Below are positions 28,775 to 38,294 of a DNA stretch of 64,000 bases, piece by piece (position 1 is the stretch's first letter; each line of letters opens with the position of its first letter). This DNA comes from Anaerobacillus alkalidiazotrophicus (GTDB lineage Bacteria; Bacillota; Bacilli; Bacillales_H; Anaerobacillaceae). Made by a program: the position numbers and the translations under genes. The notes under the pieces are model-generated. The model was given only the letters and a program-made list of their open reading frames with translations, had not been told where the DNA came from and did no database searches. Where the stretch lies: the NCBI RefSeq assembly GCF_001866055.1, contig NZ_MLQS01000017.1:63500-127499 (forward strand), written 5' to 3'.

Positions 28775-30964
28775 ATGGGTATAACTTTCGATACACAAAC
28801 CAAAACATTTCATTTAACAGCAAAAAATACGAGCTATATCATGAAAGTATTAGGCGAAGGATATTTAGTTCATCAATATTGGGGTAAAAAAATTAAACAA
28901 TATAACCATGCAAATAAAGTAAGATTTCTAGATCGTGGTTTTTCAGCGAATCCGGCGCCCGCTACTGATAGAACCTTTTCCTTGGATACTCTTCCTCAAG
29001 AGTATCCAGGCTATGGAAATACCGATTTTCGTTCGCCTGCCTATCAAATTCAATTAGAAAATGGTAGTACAGTAACAGATCTTCGTTACGTATCACACAA
29101 TATCATAAAAGGAAAACCGAAATTAGAGGGCCTACCAGCAACTTATGTTGTTAGTGATGATGAGGCTGACACGTTAGAATTAATTCTTGAAGATCAATTA
29201 ATTGGTTTAAAAGTAATCTTATCTTATACAACGTTTCAAAATTATGATGTTATTACGCGCTCTGTACGTCTTGAAAATGGAGGAGATCAAGATCTAAAGC
29301 TATTAAAAGTAGCTAGTATGAATGTCGATTTTCAAGACTCCGAGTATGATTTAATCACTCTTTACGGAGCTCATGTAAGAGAAAGACATATTGAAAGAAC
29401 AAGACTTCGAAATGGGGTTCAATCGATTGAAAGTCGTCGGGGCACGAGTAGTCACCAACAAAATCCGTTTATGGCATTAGTTCGAAAAGATACAAATGAA
29501 GATTATGGTGATGCATATGGCTTCAACTTCGTATATAGTGGAAATTTTCTAGCATCAGTAGAAGTAGATCAAATCTTTACTTCTCGTGTAACTGTAGGAA
29601 TTAACCCATTTGATTTTTCTTGGCTCCTACAACCTGGTCAAACGTTCCAAGCGCCAGAAGTGGTCATGGTTTACTCATCAAATGGATTAGGGGACATGTC
29701 TAGAACCTTCCATAAGCTTTATCGTGAGCGTTTATGTCGTGGTGAATTTAAAGAAAAAGAACGTCCAATCTTAATTAATAACTGGGAAGCAACTTACTTT
29801 GATTTTAATGAAGAAAAAATCAAAGACCTCGCTAAAAAAGGGAAAGACCTTGGAATGGAACTATTTGTTTTAGATGATGGGTGGTTCGGTAAACGTGATG
29901 ATGATCGTACGTCGCTAGGTGATTGGTTTGTCGATAAAAACAAACTTCCAAATGGACTAGATGCACTTGCATCTGACATTACGGAAACAAATATGGAGTT
30001 CGGTCTATGGTTTGAACCAGAAATGATTTCTGAAAAAAGTGAACTGTTTAAAAAACATCCTGATTGGTGCATCCATGTACCAAATCGAAAACTTTCAGAA
30101 GGAAGAAATCAGTTAATCTTAGATTTCTCAAGAAAAGGAGTTTGTGATGAAATTGTTGCGATGATGACAGAAATTCTATCAAATTCGCCAATCACATACG
30201 TGAAGTGGGATATGAATCGTCATATGACTGAGGCAGGGTCAGCAGCTTTACCACCAGAAAGACAAAGAGAAGTAGCTCACCGTTTTATGCTAGGTGTGTA
30301 TCAAGTAATGGAAGAGCTAACAATGAAATTTCCACATATATTATTTGAAAGTTGTTCAGGTGGTGGTGGTCGTTTTGATCCAGGAATGTTGTATTACATG
30401 CCACAAACATGGACGAGCGATAATACCGATGCCATTTCTCGTTTGAAAATTCAATATGGAACTAGTTTAGTGTATCCGATCAGTTCAATGGGATCACATG
30501 TATCTGATGTTCCTAATCATCAAGTACAGCGGATTACATCGTTAGATATTCGAGGTCATGTAGCGATGTCAGGAAACTTAGGCTATGAACTTGATCTAAC
30601 AAAACTTTCTGAAGAAGAACAAGAAATCGTGAAAGAACAAGTGAATTTCTATAAAGAAATTCGTCCGGTTATCCAATTTGGTGATTTTTATCGAATTTCT
30701 AGCCCGTTTGAAGGGAACGAAACAGCTTGGACATTTGTTTCCGAGGGTAAAAACAAAGCTGTATTTGCCCATTTCAAAGTATTAGACGAAGCAAACATGC
30801 CATTTATAACGGTGAAGCTTAAAGGGTTAGATCCAAACAAAAAATATACAGTTGTTGAACTTGGAGAGTCTTACTATGGTGAGGAATTAATGAATGTAGG
30901 TATAAACATTCCTTATAGACAAGGTGATTTCCAAAGTGTCATGTGGAGATTGTATGCTGAATAA
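28775..30964 (+). CDS. agaA: Alpha-galactosidase, GH36
   Basis: A 729-residue cytoplasmic GH36 enzyme, the same length as I recall for Geobacillus AgaA/AgaB. The nucleophile is Asp479 in YVKWDMNRHMT and the acid/base is Asp549 in WTSDNTDAI. ELFVLDDGWFGKRDDD and FESCSGGGGRFD are the active-site loops. The N-terminal beta-sandwich has the EYPGYGNTDFRSPAY stretch. It removes alpha-1,6-galactose from melibiose, raffinose and stachyose brought in by the ABC genes upstream. The RBS is AGAGGAGG. It ends the operon, with a terminator after it. Confidence 0.94.
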   Translation: MGITFDTQTKTFHLTAKNTSYIMKVLGEGYLVHQYWGKKIKQYNHANKVRFLDRGFSANPAPATDRTFSLDTLPQEYPGYGNTDFRSPAYQIQLENGSTVTDLRYVSHNIIKGKPKLEGLPATYVVSDDEADTLELILEDQLIGLKVILSYTTFQNYDVITRSVRLENGGDQDLKLLKVASMNVDFQDSEYDLITLYGAHVRERHIERTRLRNGVQSIESRRGTSSHQQNPFMALVRKDTNEDYGDAYGFNFVYSGNFLASVEVDQIFTSRVTVGINPFDFSWLLQPGQTFQAPEVVMVYSSNGLGDMSRTFHKLYRERLCRGEFKEKERPILINNWEATYFDFNEEKIKDLAKKGKDLGMELFVLDDGWFGKRDDDRTSLGDWFVDKNKLPNGLDALASDITETNMEFGLWFEPEMISEKSELFKKHPDWCIHVPNRKLSEGRNQLILDFSRKGVCDEIVAMMTEILSNSPITYVKWDMNRHMTEAGSAALPPERQREVAHRFMLGVYQVMEELTMKFPHILFESCSGGGGRFDPGMLYYMPQTWTSDNTDAISRLKIQYGTSLVYPISSMGSHVSDVPNHQVQRITSLDIRGHVAMSGNLGYELDLTKLSEEEQEIVKEQVNFYKEIRPVIQFGDFYRISSPFEGNETAWTFVSEGKNKAVFAHFKVLDEANMPFITVKLKGLDPNKKYTVVELGESYYGEELMNVGINIPYRQGDFQSVMWRLYAE

Positions 30965-30977
30965 CATTTAATTATAG

Positions 30978-31012
30978 AGCCAACATTGTAGAGAAGCGAT
31001 GTTGGCTTTATT
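30978..31012 (+). terminator. Rho-independent terminator after the alpha-galactosidase
   Basis: Nine-base stem AGCCAACAT/ATGTTGGCT with a 12-base loop and TTATTT tail, 13 bases after the stop. Confidence 0.87.
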
Positions 31013-31105
31013 TCGGTATATTTTTACCATACTACCTAACTGTCAGGTATAGTACATCCTCTTTACTTAATAAAATGTAAAATAAAGTAGAAGGGAGATG
31101 GCCTC

Positions 31106-32005
31106 ATGAAAGTTGACGGTGTCTTTGAAGGTGGTGGGATTAAAGGCCTAGCTCATATAGGTGCAATTTCTGTATTTGAAGAAGAGGGTTACAAATGGGA
31201 ACGGCTTGCAGGAACTTCAGCTGGCTCAATCGTAGCAGCTTTACTAGCAGTGGGGTATAGTTCTTCAGAAATAAAAGACTTAATGATCAAATTTCCGTTC
31301 GAAGAGATTGAACAAAAAACATGGCTTAGTAAAATCCCACTAGTTGGTCCAATGGTAAGTTTAACATTCAAAAATGGGATATATAAGTTAACGGTTTTGG
31401 AAAAATGGATGGAACAAGCGTTAAAAAAGAAAGGGAAAACGACATTTGGTGATTTGCCAGAAGGGAAGCTGAAAATTGTCATTGCGGATATTTCTAGAAA
31501 CAGAATGACGATCTTACCTGACGATCTCCCGTTTTATGGAATAGATCCAGACACTTTTCCGATTTCCAAAGCTGTAAAGATGAGTAGTTCAATCCCGTTC
31601 TTTTTTGTACCAGAGGAAATAAAGGGTTATACAATTGTTGATGGTGGGATTCTTAGTAATTATCCAATTTGGATTTTTGATATTGAAGGAATACCACGTT
31701 GGCCAACGATTGGTTATCGATTGTCTGGGCCTAAATTATTGAATGAAAAGACCAAAATTAGAGGACCAGTGACAAAAGCTTTAGCAATCATCCGTACGAT
31801 GCTTGAGGCTCATGATAAACAGTATATTGAAAAGGATGGCGCGGTTCGAACCGTTTTTATTTCAAAAATTGAAGTTGGTGCTACAGATTTTCGAATTTCA
31901 AAAAAACAAAAACTTCACTTAGTAGAATTGGGAAGGAAGTCGGCGCAGGAGTTTTTAAAAGAATGGGACTTTCAACAGTATATTAAGGATTATCGTACTA
32001 AGTAA
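31106..32005 (+). CDS. Patatin-like phospholipase (RssA/YqhO-type)
   Basis: A 299-residue patatin-domain protein after GAAGGGAGATGG. The oxyanion GGGIKGLAHIG, the nucleophile elbow GTSAGS (Ser near residue 40) and the catalytic Asp in VDGGILSNYP are all present, so it should be an active Ser-Asp acyl hydrolase. It has no signal peptide and one possible hydrophobic patch. Bacterial patatins release fatty acids from phospholipids. It stands alone between two terminators, so its role is not suggested by neighbours. Confidence 0.88.
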   Translation: MKVDGVFEGGGIKGLAHIGAISVFEEEGYKWERLAGTSAGSIVAALLAVGYSSSEIKDLMIKFPFEEIEQKTWLSKIPLVGPMVSLTFKNGIYKLTVLEKWMEQALKKKGKTTFGDLPEGKLKIVIADISRNRMTILPDDLPFYGIDPDTFPISKAVKMSSSIPFFFVPEEIKGYTIVDGGILSNYPIWIFDIEGIPRWPTIGYRLSGPKLLNEKTKIRGPVTKALAIIRTMLEAHDKQYIEKDGAVRTVFISKIEVGATDFRISKKQKLHLVELGRKSAQEFLKEWDFQQYIKDYRTK

Positions 32006-32482
32006 AGACGCTGTTTTGGTTGTATTACGTAGAAAAAGAGAAACGCGCATAAGAGAGGTGTTATCGCGCATAAATAGAAAGAAAACCGAGCAAAAGCGAA
32101 TGGCAATTTGTTTTTGATCGGTTCAGTTGACCAAGTACTCTATTAATTTACAGAATGATCTCATTTTAGAAATATCTGCTTGATGTCGATATCCGCTAAA
32201 TCATCACAAAAACAATCTACTTCAGTATTTGCGAAGACTTGTCCGACAGAGCGATAATCATCACCATTGCTAAAAATAATGATGAAATTTATTCATGCAT
32301 CATCATTCTCCCAATATTTATTTACATGTGCTACTACTATACTATATCTTATCAGCGTTTCCGGTGAATAAACTGAAAATTATATCTTTTATGACTAATG
32401 TAATGGGTGAAACCATAGATATGCAACTTATTCAAGAAACGAAGAGCTTTAGTGTAATAAGCGATGTTGTTTTATATTAACT
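32006..32482 (+). other. Decayed intergenic region, no intact gene
   Basis: No supported gene. On the minus strand 32161-32280 reads without a stop as a coherent tail (SNGDDYRSVGQVFANTEVD, ending IFLK and TGA at 32161-32166), but it has no start and I do not recognise it; it may be a gene relic. Two CGCGCATAA motifs occur near 32042-32075. The region joins a MITE-like element and the xylB relic. Confidence 0.35.
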
Positions 32483-32618
32483 CTATCGGACAAGAGAGCC
32501 GTTATTTGTGAACAAAGGGGTATTTTAGAATGGGTAACGGACACCAGGTTCGTTATCTACTAAATTTAGTACCAAACATAGCAGATTTTCGTGAAATAAC
32601 GTACCTCATGTCCGATAG
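32483..32618 (+). mobile_element. MITE-like element with about 25-base imperfect terminal inverted repeats
   Basis: The left end CTATCGGACAAGAGAGCC and the right end, read in reverse, CTATCGGACATGAGGTACC-like followed by GTTATTT, pair over about 25 bases with five or so mismatches. The first ten bases (CTATCGGACA) are perfect. The 136-base element has no coding capacity. No clear target duplication is visible. It lies directly before the truncated xylB and may mark how that gene was cut. No second copy was noticed in the window. Confidence 0.5.
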
Positions 32619-32691
32619 CTCCAAAAATTTGCTCAAATCGGTAAAATAAGGTCTTCTGTGTCCGTTAGCAGAGTAATAAATGAAGCATTAG

Positions 32692-33499
32692 TTAACAAAA
32701 GTATTTGCTGGTGAAGCCGACAATGCTTGCGGTGCAATTGGGACTTCTATTTTATCAGAAGGGAAAACCTTTTGTAGTATCGGAACTTAGGTGTAGTTCT
32801 TATGAAGAAACAAAAGATCGTGATTTTGCTGGCAAAGTCCATTATTTTAACCATGGGCAAGAAAATGCATTTTACATGATGGGAGTAAGGTTAGCAGCAG
32901 GTTATAGTTTAAGTTGGTTTCAAGATACATTTGCCTCCAATGAGGCGTTTGATTCTCTGTTAGAGGGACTTGGTGAAGTGCCAATCGGGGCAAATGGGCT
33001 TCTTTTCACACCATATTTAGTGGGAGAGAGAACACCATACGCTGATGCCACGATTCGCGCAAGCTTTATTGGGATGGACGCTTCTCATAAACGTATTGAT
33101 TTTGCAAGAGCAGTAATAGAAGGAATTACGTTCTCACTAAATGAATCGATCGAAATTTTTAGAGAGAGTGGTAAGACTATCGATACAATCATTTCTATCG
33201 GTGGTGGTGCAAAGAATGAGACTTGGCTACAAATACAAGCAGATGTCTTTAATGCTAAAATTGTGAAGCTATCTAGCGAGCAAGGCCCAGCAGTAGGTGC
33301 TTCAATGTTAGCGGCTTACGGAGCTGGTTGGTTCGGTTCATTACAAGAATGTGCCAGTATCTTTACGGCAGAAGAAAATGTTTATGAGCCGATTTTAGAA
33401 AACGTTGAAAGGTATCAAGAACTTAATAAATGGTATAAAGAGGTTTATAAACAAACAAAAGAAATAAATGAGGGCTTAAAGAGCTTCCGTAAAAGATAA
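32692..33499 (+). pseudogene. xylB: Truncated and frameshifted xylulokinase-family (FGGY) gene
   Basis: Only the C-terminal half of a 500-residue FGGY kinase remains. The first 30 or so residues (FAGEADNACGAIGTSILSEG, then KTFCSIGT) stop at a TAG near 32788. The sequence then continues in another frame from SSYEETKDRDFAGKVHYF to the natural end at 33499, including GANGLLFTPYLVGERTPYADATIR and the ISIGGGAKNETWLQIQADV adenosine-binding segment. The N-terminal ATP/sugar domain is missing. It was probably a xylulokinase or related pentulose kinase. It cannot be active. Confidence 0.82.
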
Positions 33500-33553
33500 T
33501 TTGCTTTTACAAATGAAAATATTGTTAGTAAGGATGAAACTAGTATGTGCGTG

Positions 33554-33689
33554 TTAATCAAAACTGATTTGTATTTCAGGGTCATAGTCCCCTACCTTTA
33601 AGCGTAGCGTAGGTGGGAACTTCCATTCAAGTGGAGTTGAGACTCCATCTGAATTTCCGATGTTCTAGCGAAGCTAGAACGAGTTCACT
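33554..33689 (+). repeat. Repeat family B, forward copy 1
   Basis: A 136-base copy of the same repeat as 24017-24149 (reverse) and 48602-48736. Three hairpins are visible: CCTACC/GGTAGG-like around AAGCGTAGCG, GGAGT/ACTCC with TGAG loop, and GTTCTAGC/GCTAGAAC with GAA loop. It is non-coding and sits between the xylB relic and its terminator. Confidence 0.7.
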
Positions 33690-33705
33690 CAGTTATTCTT
33701 AATCA

Positions 33706-33742
33706 ACGAAAAGCGCTCAATTGTGAGCTGAGCGCTTTTCGT
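33706..33742. terminator. Perfect hairpin, probable bidirectional terminator
   Basis: Fourteen-base perfect arms (ACGAAAAGCGCTCA and complement) with a nine-base loop. It lies between the xylB relic on the plus strand and the small minus-strand gene ending at 33819. Confidence 0.75.
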
Positions 33743-33818
33743 GTAAAAGATTAATTTTTGTATATAAAAGCCTTGAGTATTCTGCATATAAAGATAAGGT
33801 AAGATTTTTGGTAGTTTA

Positions 33819-34010
33819 TTAAACTAGCAATTTATTGCAGTGAGGACATAGTGATTTTGTGTAACCTTTTGGTATTACATGTTGACAGTTTTTACAAATT
33901 ATTTCTGGACCTTCTTCAACATTAGAGCTAGACTTCTTAGTTCTTGTGTACAGTACAGAAAACACAAAAATTATGGCTATGAGTAGAATAATTCCTATCC
34001 ATGTTGACAC
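33819..34010 (-). CDS. Small membrane protein with a C-terminal zinc ribbon
   Basis: A 63-residue protein on the minus strand. It starts with GTG (M-S-T-W), seven bases after GGAGG, so initiation looks strong. One N-terminal transmembrane helix (about residues 4-22) is followed by a short Lys/Ser linker and a two-CxxC zinc ribbon: CKNCQHVI then CPHCNKLL. This helix-plus-ribbon layout is common in Bacillus hypothetical proteins and suggests a membrane-anchored metal site facing the cytoplasm. I do not recognise a named family. It has no operon partner. Confidence 0.7.
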   Translation of the reverse strand: MSTWIGIILLIAIIFVFSVLYTRTKKSSSNVEEGPEIICKNCQHVIPKGYTKSLCPHCNKLLV

Positions 34011-34296
34011 GAAATCGCCTCCTTAGAAGTAAGTGGTCTTACACTTTATCATACTCATTTGTAACCTGCTTTTAGAACTACAATATTTTAACAAAATAAG
34101 GATCTAAGATTTTTAATAAATTAATTAATGAATATAATTGAAATCCTAATCCCTTTAATCCATCGATCTTAACTAAATCTAGTTGAGATTGTACCGAGTT
34201 AGTTCGATATAAAATCTTAGTTACGTAAAATCTGCATTTTGAAAATCATTTATGGAAACAAGACTTTTTAACTATAAAAATTTTGGGGTAATTTTT

Positions 34297-34959
34297 ATGA
34301 AATTTTTCATTGATACAGCTAACCTTGAAGACATAATTAAAGCTAATAAAATTGGTGTTTTATCAGGCGTTACAACTAATCCTTCCTTAGTAGCAAAAGA
34401 AGGAGTTAAATTCGAAGACCGTATTGAGGAAATTTGCCAATCAGTACCTGAAGTTGAATCTGTTTCTGCAGAAGTTACTCCAGATGCTGTAACGGCTAAA
34501 GAAATGATCGCACAAGCAGAAGAGCTTATAAAAATTAATGGTGGAGACGATAAAATAACGATAAAACTTCCTATGACAATTGATGGGTTGGAAGCTTGTC
34601 GTTACCTTTCAAAAAAGGGTGTAAAAACAAACGTTACATTAATCTTCACTGTAAACCAAGCATTATTAGCTGCCCGAGCAGGAGCTACATATGTATCTCC
34701 ATTTTCAGGGAGATTAGATGACATTTCTGAAGACGGAGTTCAATTAGTCTCCAAAATTGCGGAATTATTCCGAGTTCATCAACTAGATGCACAAATTATT
34801 GCCGCTTCCGTTCGTCACCCAGATCATGTAACTCGTGTGGCATTGGTAGGTGCTCATATTGCAAATATTCCTTATTCTGTAATAGACCAGTTATCAAAAC
34901 ATCCACTGACGGATGAAGGACTTGAGAAATTTGCGACTGATTGGAAAAAGAGTATTTAA
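34297..34959 (+). CDS. fsa: Transaldolase / fructose-6-phosphate aldolase, TalC-FSA type, copy 2
   Basis: A 220-residue near-copy of the enzyme at 17370, identical at roughly nine in ten residues, including KITIKLPMT with the Schiff-base Lys. Changes cluster at the end ([24 protein letters not shown]) and in [14 protein letters not shown] (Leu to Ser). ATG 34297 is chosen to match the first copy; the RBS is weak (GGGG nine bases upstream) compared with copy 1. It is monocistronic with its own terminator. The neighbours (LacI, glycerate genes, xylB relic) hint at a past sugar locus, but its separate role is unclear. Confidence 0.88.
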   Translation: MKFFIDTANLEDIIKANKIGVLSGVTTNPSLVAKEGVKFEDRIEEICQSVPEVESVSAEVTPDAVTAKEMIAQAEELIKINGGDDKITIKLPMTIDGLEACRYLSKKGVKTNVTLIFTVNQALLAARAGATYVSPFSGRLDDISEDGVQLVSKIAELFRVHQLDAQIIAASVRHPDHVTRVALVGAHIANIPYSVIDQLSKHPLTDEGLEKFATDWKKSI

Positions 34960-35008
34960 GAAATTGTTTTTATGATGTGTTAAATGTTTCTGATGCAATT
35001 ATTTGGTG

Positions 35009-35049
35009 AGTAAGGTGTTTTAAAGCTTTGTAAAACACCTTACTTTTTT
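35009..35049 (+). terminator. Rho-independent terminator after transaldolase copy 2
   Basis: Perfect 14-base arms AGTAAGGTGTTTTA and complement, eight-base loop, followed by TTTTT. Confidence 0.9.
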
Positions 35050-35211
35050 CTAATACACACAAAAAGTATGAAAAGCTATCTGACTAAATACTGGAAAGTA
35101 TAATTAATATTATATAAGATTAAGTTAAGAAAAAACATTTTCACAAGGTATAAGGATTATAGGATAAGAGAATAATAATTAAAAACTTATTCATGAAGGA
35201 GGTATTTTATT

Positions 35212-35388
35212 ATGAAACAATATATCTTTTTCTACAATATAGCCCATAATACCAACCAACATAAAGAATATAAAATTGAGGCAAACGGGATGATGGATGC
35301 CCTATTTAAGGCAAAAAAGATCAAAGATCAAATTGAGGCAGAAACTTTAACTAACGTTAAGTTACAGTTTAAGGGTATTGTTTATTAG
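35212..35388 (+). CDS. Small conserved-looking hypothetical protein, 58 residues
   Basis: A short gene with a near-ideal RBS (GAAGGAGGT at 35195-35203) eight bases before the ATG and its own terminator 44 bases after the stop, so it is very likely expressed. The product starts MKQYIFFYNIAHNTNQHKEY and is mixed charged and aromatic, with one amphipathic helix (about residues 27-45, DALFKAKKIKDQIEAE) and no membrane segment or Cys. I do not recognise the family. It stands alone between transaldolase copy 2 and the LacI gene at 36176. Confidence 0.7.
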   Translation: MKQYIFFYNIAHNTNQHKEYKIEANGMMDALFKAKKIKDQIEAETLTNVKLQFKGIVY

Positions 35389-35431
35389 ATCCAGAACTAA
35401 ATCATTATTCTCGGTTTCTTTCAATGAATAA

Positions 35432-35476
35432 CCAGTGTGTTTCGTTTTTTAAAACTAACACACTGGCTATTTTTTA
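35432..35476 (+). terminator. Rho-independent terminator after the 58-residue gene
   Basis: Ten-base stem CCAGTGTGTT/AACACACTGG followed by CTATTTTTTA. Confidence 0.87.
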
Positions 35477-36008
35477 TTACAAGATATCAAGGTTTGCATA
35501 AAGATAAAAATAATAGCCTCTCTGATTAAACGAAAAACTCATAGGGGAGTTTTATTGTGTCTTGAAAAAGAGGGCATAACCAATGATTGTAAGAGAGCTT
35601 TTCTTATCTGGACATTACTTTTTATTACAACAATGGAAACCTATGCATTGGAAATACTTAGTAAAGGTATTTTCTTGAACTTTACTAACTTTGAAAAAAT
35701 GATTTAAGAATCTCAAAAAATAGTATAATATCTAATTGAGTATTTCCCATTTGGTAATTAATGAACGATTTTAACACCTGGGAAAGAAGCAATCGTGGCA
35801 ACTGTTAAAAGTAAAATGAGAGAATTTCAATCAAGTAACAAAGCATAAGGATTATGGCGATGTCTTACTATAAGACATCCCTTTTCATTATCAAAATGAT
35901 ACTAGGTAAATGAGTTGAAATCCGTTTTTATATCATCATAAAGTATAATAATTTTAGGTAGAAACTAAAAAAACTCTAAAATTATTTCATTTTCATGGTA
36001 ATATATAA
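35477..36008 (+). other. Non-coding stretch with scattered gene relics
   Basis: No supported gene. Short readable pieces such as EEAIVATVKSKMREFQSS (about 35788-35847) end in stops and lack starts; they may be relics. Otherwise A/T-rich leader sequence ahead of the LacI gene. Confidence 0.3.
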
Positions 36009-36055
36009 TTAAAGAAACGATTTTTTGAAAAAACTAATGAAATCGTTTTCTTTAA
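36009..36055 (+). promoter_or_regulatory. Inverted repeat / LacI-type operator upstream of the regulator at 36176
   Basis: TTAAAGAAACGATTT and, inverted, AAATCGTTTTCTTTAA form 15-base arms apart from one inserted A, with a 16-base spacer. GAAATCGTTTTC at 36039-36050 has the ATCG-centred pattern also found at 37402-37414 and 37501-37514. Likely autoregulatory. Confidence 0.45.
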
Positions 36056-36175
36056 AATATATAAAATAATAATTATGAGCTAGGCTTATTTTCGATACAA
36101 TAAAAGAAATAAATATATATTAAATAATCAGTTCATAATATTGCATCTTAGAACGAAAGTAGGTGAATAAATTTT

Positions 36176-37186
36176 ATGAAAATGAGTGATGTGGCAAAAT
36201 TAGCAAACGTATCTCCTTCTACTGTCTCACGAGTTCTTACACAGCCAGATATGGTTAGCAAAGAAACAAGAGAGCGAGTGTTAGAGGTTATCAAAAAAGT
36301 AAATTATCGACCTCATATTGTTGCAAGACAATTTAGAACAAAGGCAACTAAAATTTTACTTGTAGTAGTTCCAGATATTACAAGCCCGTTTTTTTCAGAA
36401 GTACTACGAGGGATAGAGCATGTTGCTATTAATAGTGGTTACCAAGTAATTCTAGGGGATACACAAAATAATATAAATAGGGAAGAAGAATATATTAATT
36501 TGCTTCATCAAAAACAAGTTGATGGTATGATTCTCTTGACCGCTCGTATTGATAAAGAAAAACTTGAAGCGATTTCTAATGAATTTCCAATGGTACTTGC
36601 CTGTGAATACATGGATGGGCTAAATGTTCCTACTGTATCTATTGATAACGTTAGTAGTGCTAGAAAAGCAACTGAACACTTATTAACGCTTGGTCACAAG
36701 AAGATTGGACATATCACAGGCCCAATTAATGTCGTGCTTAGCCGTGACCGACTAAGAGGTTATCAACAAGCGTTACTAAGTCATGATTTAGAGATTGATT
36801 CAGCTTATATTCAAGAAGGTGACTTCAGTATCGATTCCGGATATAATCAAATGCTAAAACTATTAGCATTGGAAAGTCCGCCTACTGCTGTTTTTACATT
36901 TAATGATGAAATGGCTATTGGGGCAATTAAAGCTGTAAAGGATAGTGGATTAGAGGTTCCGAAAGATATAGCCATCGTTGGCTTTGATAATATTAAAATG
37001 TCTTCTTTATATGAGCCGAATATTACTACAATAGACCAACCTAAATATGAAATTGGTATAAAAGCTATGGAATTATTATTAAAGATAATTAATGGTGAAA
37101 GTATTCAAAAGAAAAAATTTGTTTTAAAAGATAATTTAATGATTAGAGAATCATGTGGTACAAATGTAAACATTGAAATATCTTGA
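36176..37186 (+). CDS. LacI-family transcriptional regulator (CytR/DegA-like), likely glycerate regulon
   Basis: A 336-residue repressor with HTH MKMSDVAKLANVSPSTVSRVLTQPDMVSKETRERV and a full effector domain (VVVPDITSPFFSEVLRGIE, LGHKKIGHITGP, FTFNDEMAIGAIKAVKDSG, GFDNIKMSSLYEPNITTI). It uses an ATG after AGGTGA. The genes directly downstream are a gntP relic and glycerate kinase, and ATCGAT-type operators lie between them, so control of glycerate use is the best guess. The effector is unknown. Confidence 0.85.
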   Translation: MKMSDVAKLANVSPSTVSRVLTQPDMVSKETRERVLEVIKKVNYRPHIVARQFRTKATKILLVVVPDITSPFFSEVLRGIEHVAINSGYQVILGDTQNNINREEEYINLLHQKQVDGMILLTARIDKEKLEAISNEFPMVLACEYMDGLNVPTVSIDNVSSARKATEHLLTLGHKKIGHITGPINVVLSRDRLRGYQQALLSHDLEIDSAYIQEGDFSIDSGYNQMLKLLALESPPTAVFTFNDEMAIGAIKAVKDSGLEVPKDIAIVGFDNIKMSSLYEPNITTIDQPKYEIGIKAMELLLKIINGESIQKKKFVLKDNLMIRESCGTNVNIEIS

Positions 37187-37401
37187 AAAGGAATAAGTTT
37201 TTAGAAAATAGTTTTAAAAAACTGGGAGCTCTTCTTGTAATTTGGGTAGCTTTTAATTGAGTAAATATAATCCCTTTCCATTTTCTCTAAAAATACGGGT
37301 AGAAATAGTTGTTTTTTATGGATCAACTAGCTCCTAGTGTTTTCTGAATCTTATTATTCAAACAATCGTTAGAAATGAGAGTGATAAATGAAAAAATAAA
37401 A

Positions 37402-37414
37402 TGAAATCGATTCA
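37402..37414 (+). promoter_or_regulatory. Candidate LacI operator upstream of the glycerate genes, site 1
   Basis: TGAAATCGATTCA, ATCGAT-centred, with the same flanks as 36039-36050. A catabolite-site-like AAAGCGTTTACA follows at about 37434. Confidence 0.4.
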
Positions 37415-37500
37415 AAATAACTTTTTAAAAAGCGTTTACAAAGAAACGCAAATGATGTAAAAATAAATCATGTTACAACGTTATATTTTTTCGATTCTTC

Positions 37501-37514
37501 TGCAATCGATTTCA
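37501..37514 (+). promoter_or_regulatory. Candidate LacI operator upstream of the glycerate genes, site 2
   Basis: TGCAATCGATTTCA, the second ATCGAT-centred site, 86 bases after the first center. The pair is suitable for looping by a tetrameric or paired LacI protein. Confidence 0.4.
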
Positions 37515-37599
37515 GATTACTAGAACAGGACATTATACAAATGTTAAATGGGTGCTTGTCTCAACTTTTTTATCATTCTAATTTACTAGACTCAGATCC

Positions 37600-37765
37600 T
37601 GCCATTAGTACTAAAAGTAGTTTCTGGATTAACGCTTGGAAAATTAGGAATTAAAGCCTTACTATTCTCAAATGTCCGTGATGACTTTAAAATTATTCAC
37701 CTTTCAAAGAATGGTGTTAAGTTTCACGATGCATCCCCTATTATTGGTAAACTTAAGTGAAGCTT
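37600..37765 (+). pseudogene. Unidentified decayed coding piece before the gntP relic
   Basis: From about 37603 a stop-free run reads VVSGLTLGKLGIKALLFSN, then DDFKIIHLSKNGVKFHDASP and ends at TGA near 37757. It has no start codon with an RBS and no recognisable family. Its coherent composition suggests the tail of a former gene that was deleted into gntP. Confidence 0.35.
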
Positions 37766-37785
37766 CTGATTGGTTACAAGATACT

Positions 37786-38279
37786 TATAGGAAGCATGTA
37801 TCCCAGGGATTTCGGTTTAATCGTAACTTATATTATTGCGAAAAAATTAACAAACAAGGGTACTGTTATTAGGAACAGGGACTTTGGCTGGAATTATTTC
37901 AAACTCAGGGTTACGAAATGTGTTGATCGATGGAATTGACTTACTTGGTTTACCATCTTACGCACTGGCACCAGTATCAGGTATTTTTATGTCAGCAGCA
38001 ACTGTTTCAACAACAGCTGGTGCTGCAGTTGCAAGTAGCGTATTTAGTACAACCTTGCTTGAATTAGGAGTTGCTGGACTTGCTGGTGCGGCAATGATTC
38101 ATGCAGGTGCTACTGTACTAGATCATTTACCACTCGGAAGCTTCTTCCATGCAACAGCGGGTAGCGTTTTGATGAGTTTTCAGGGACGTTTGAAGCTCAT
38201 CCCTTATGAATCAGTGGTAGGGTTAACAATTGCTATTGTATCAACATTAATTTTCGGTGTCTTTAAGTTGTTTTTATAG
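37786..38279 (+). pseudogene. gntP: Truncated gluconate/glycerate permease (GntP family), C-terminal third
   Basis: The GntP family has about 440 residues; here only the last 165 or so remain. GLIVTYIIAKKLTNKGT is readable in one frame up to about 37870. After a frameshift the protein goes on as GTLAGIISNSGLRNVLIDG to the end, including the family's AAMIHAGATVLDHLPLGSFF. The N-terminal helices are missing, so it cannot transport. Being 15 bases before glycerate kinase, it was presumably the glycerate (or gluconate) importer of a small operon. A restart at 37884 is conceivable but would give a non-functional 131-residue product. Confidence 0.8.
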
Positions 38280-38294
38280 AAGGGGGAGTTTTTA

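Noticed and set aside
32295..32480. A 61-residue plus-strand open frame in the decayed region
   Set aside because: No RBS, no domain, located between a gene relic and a MITE-like element.
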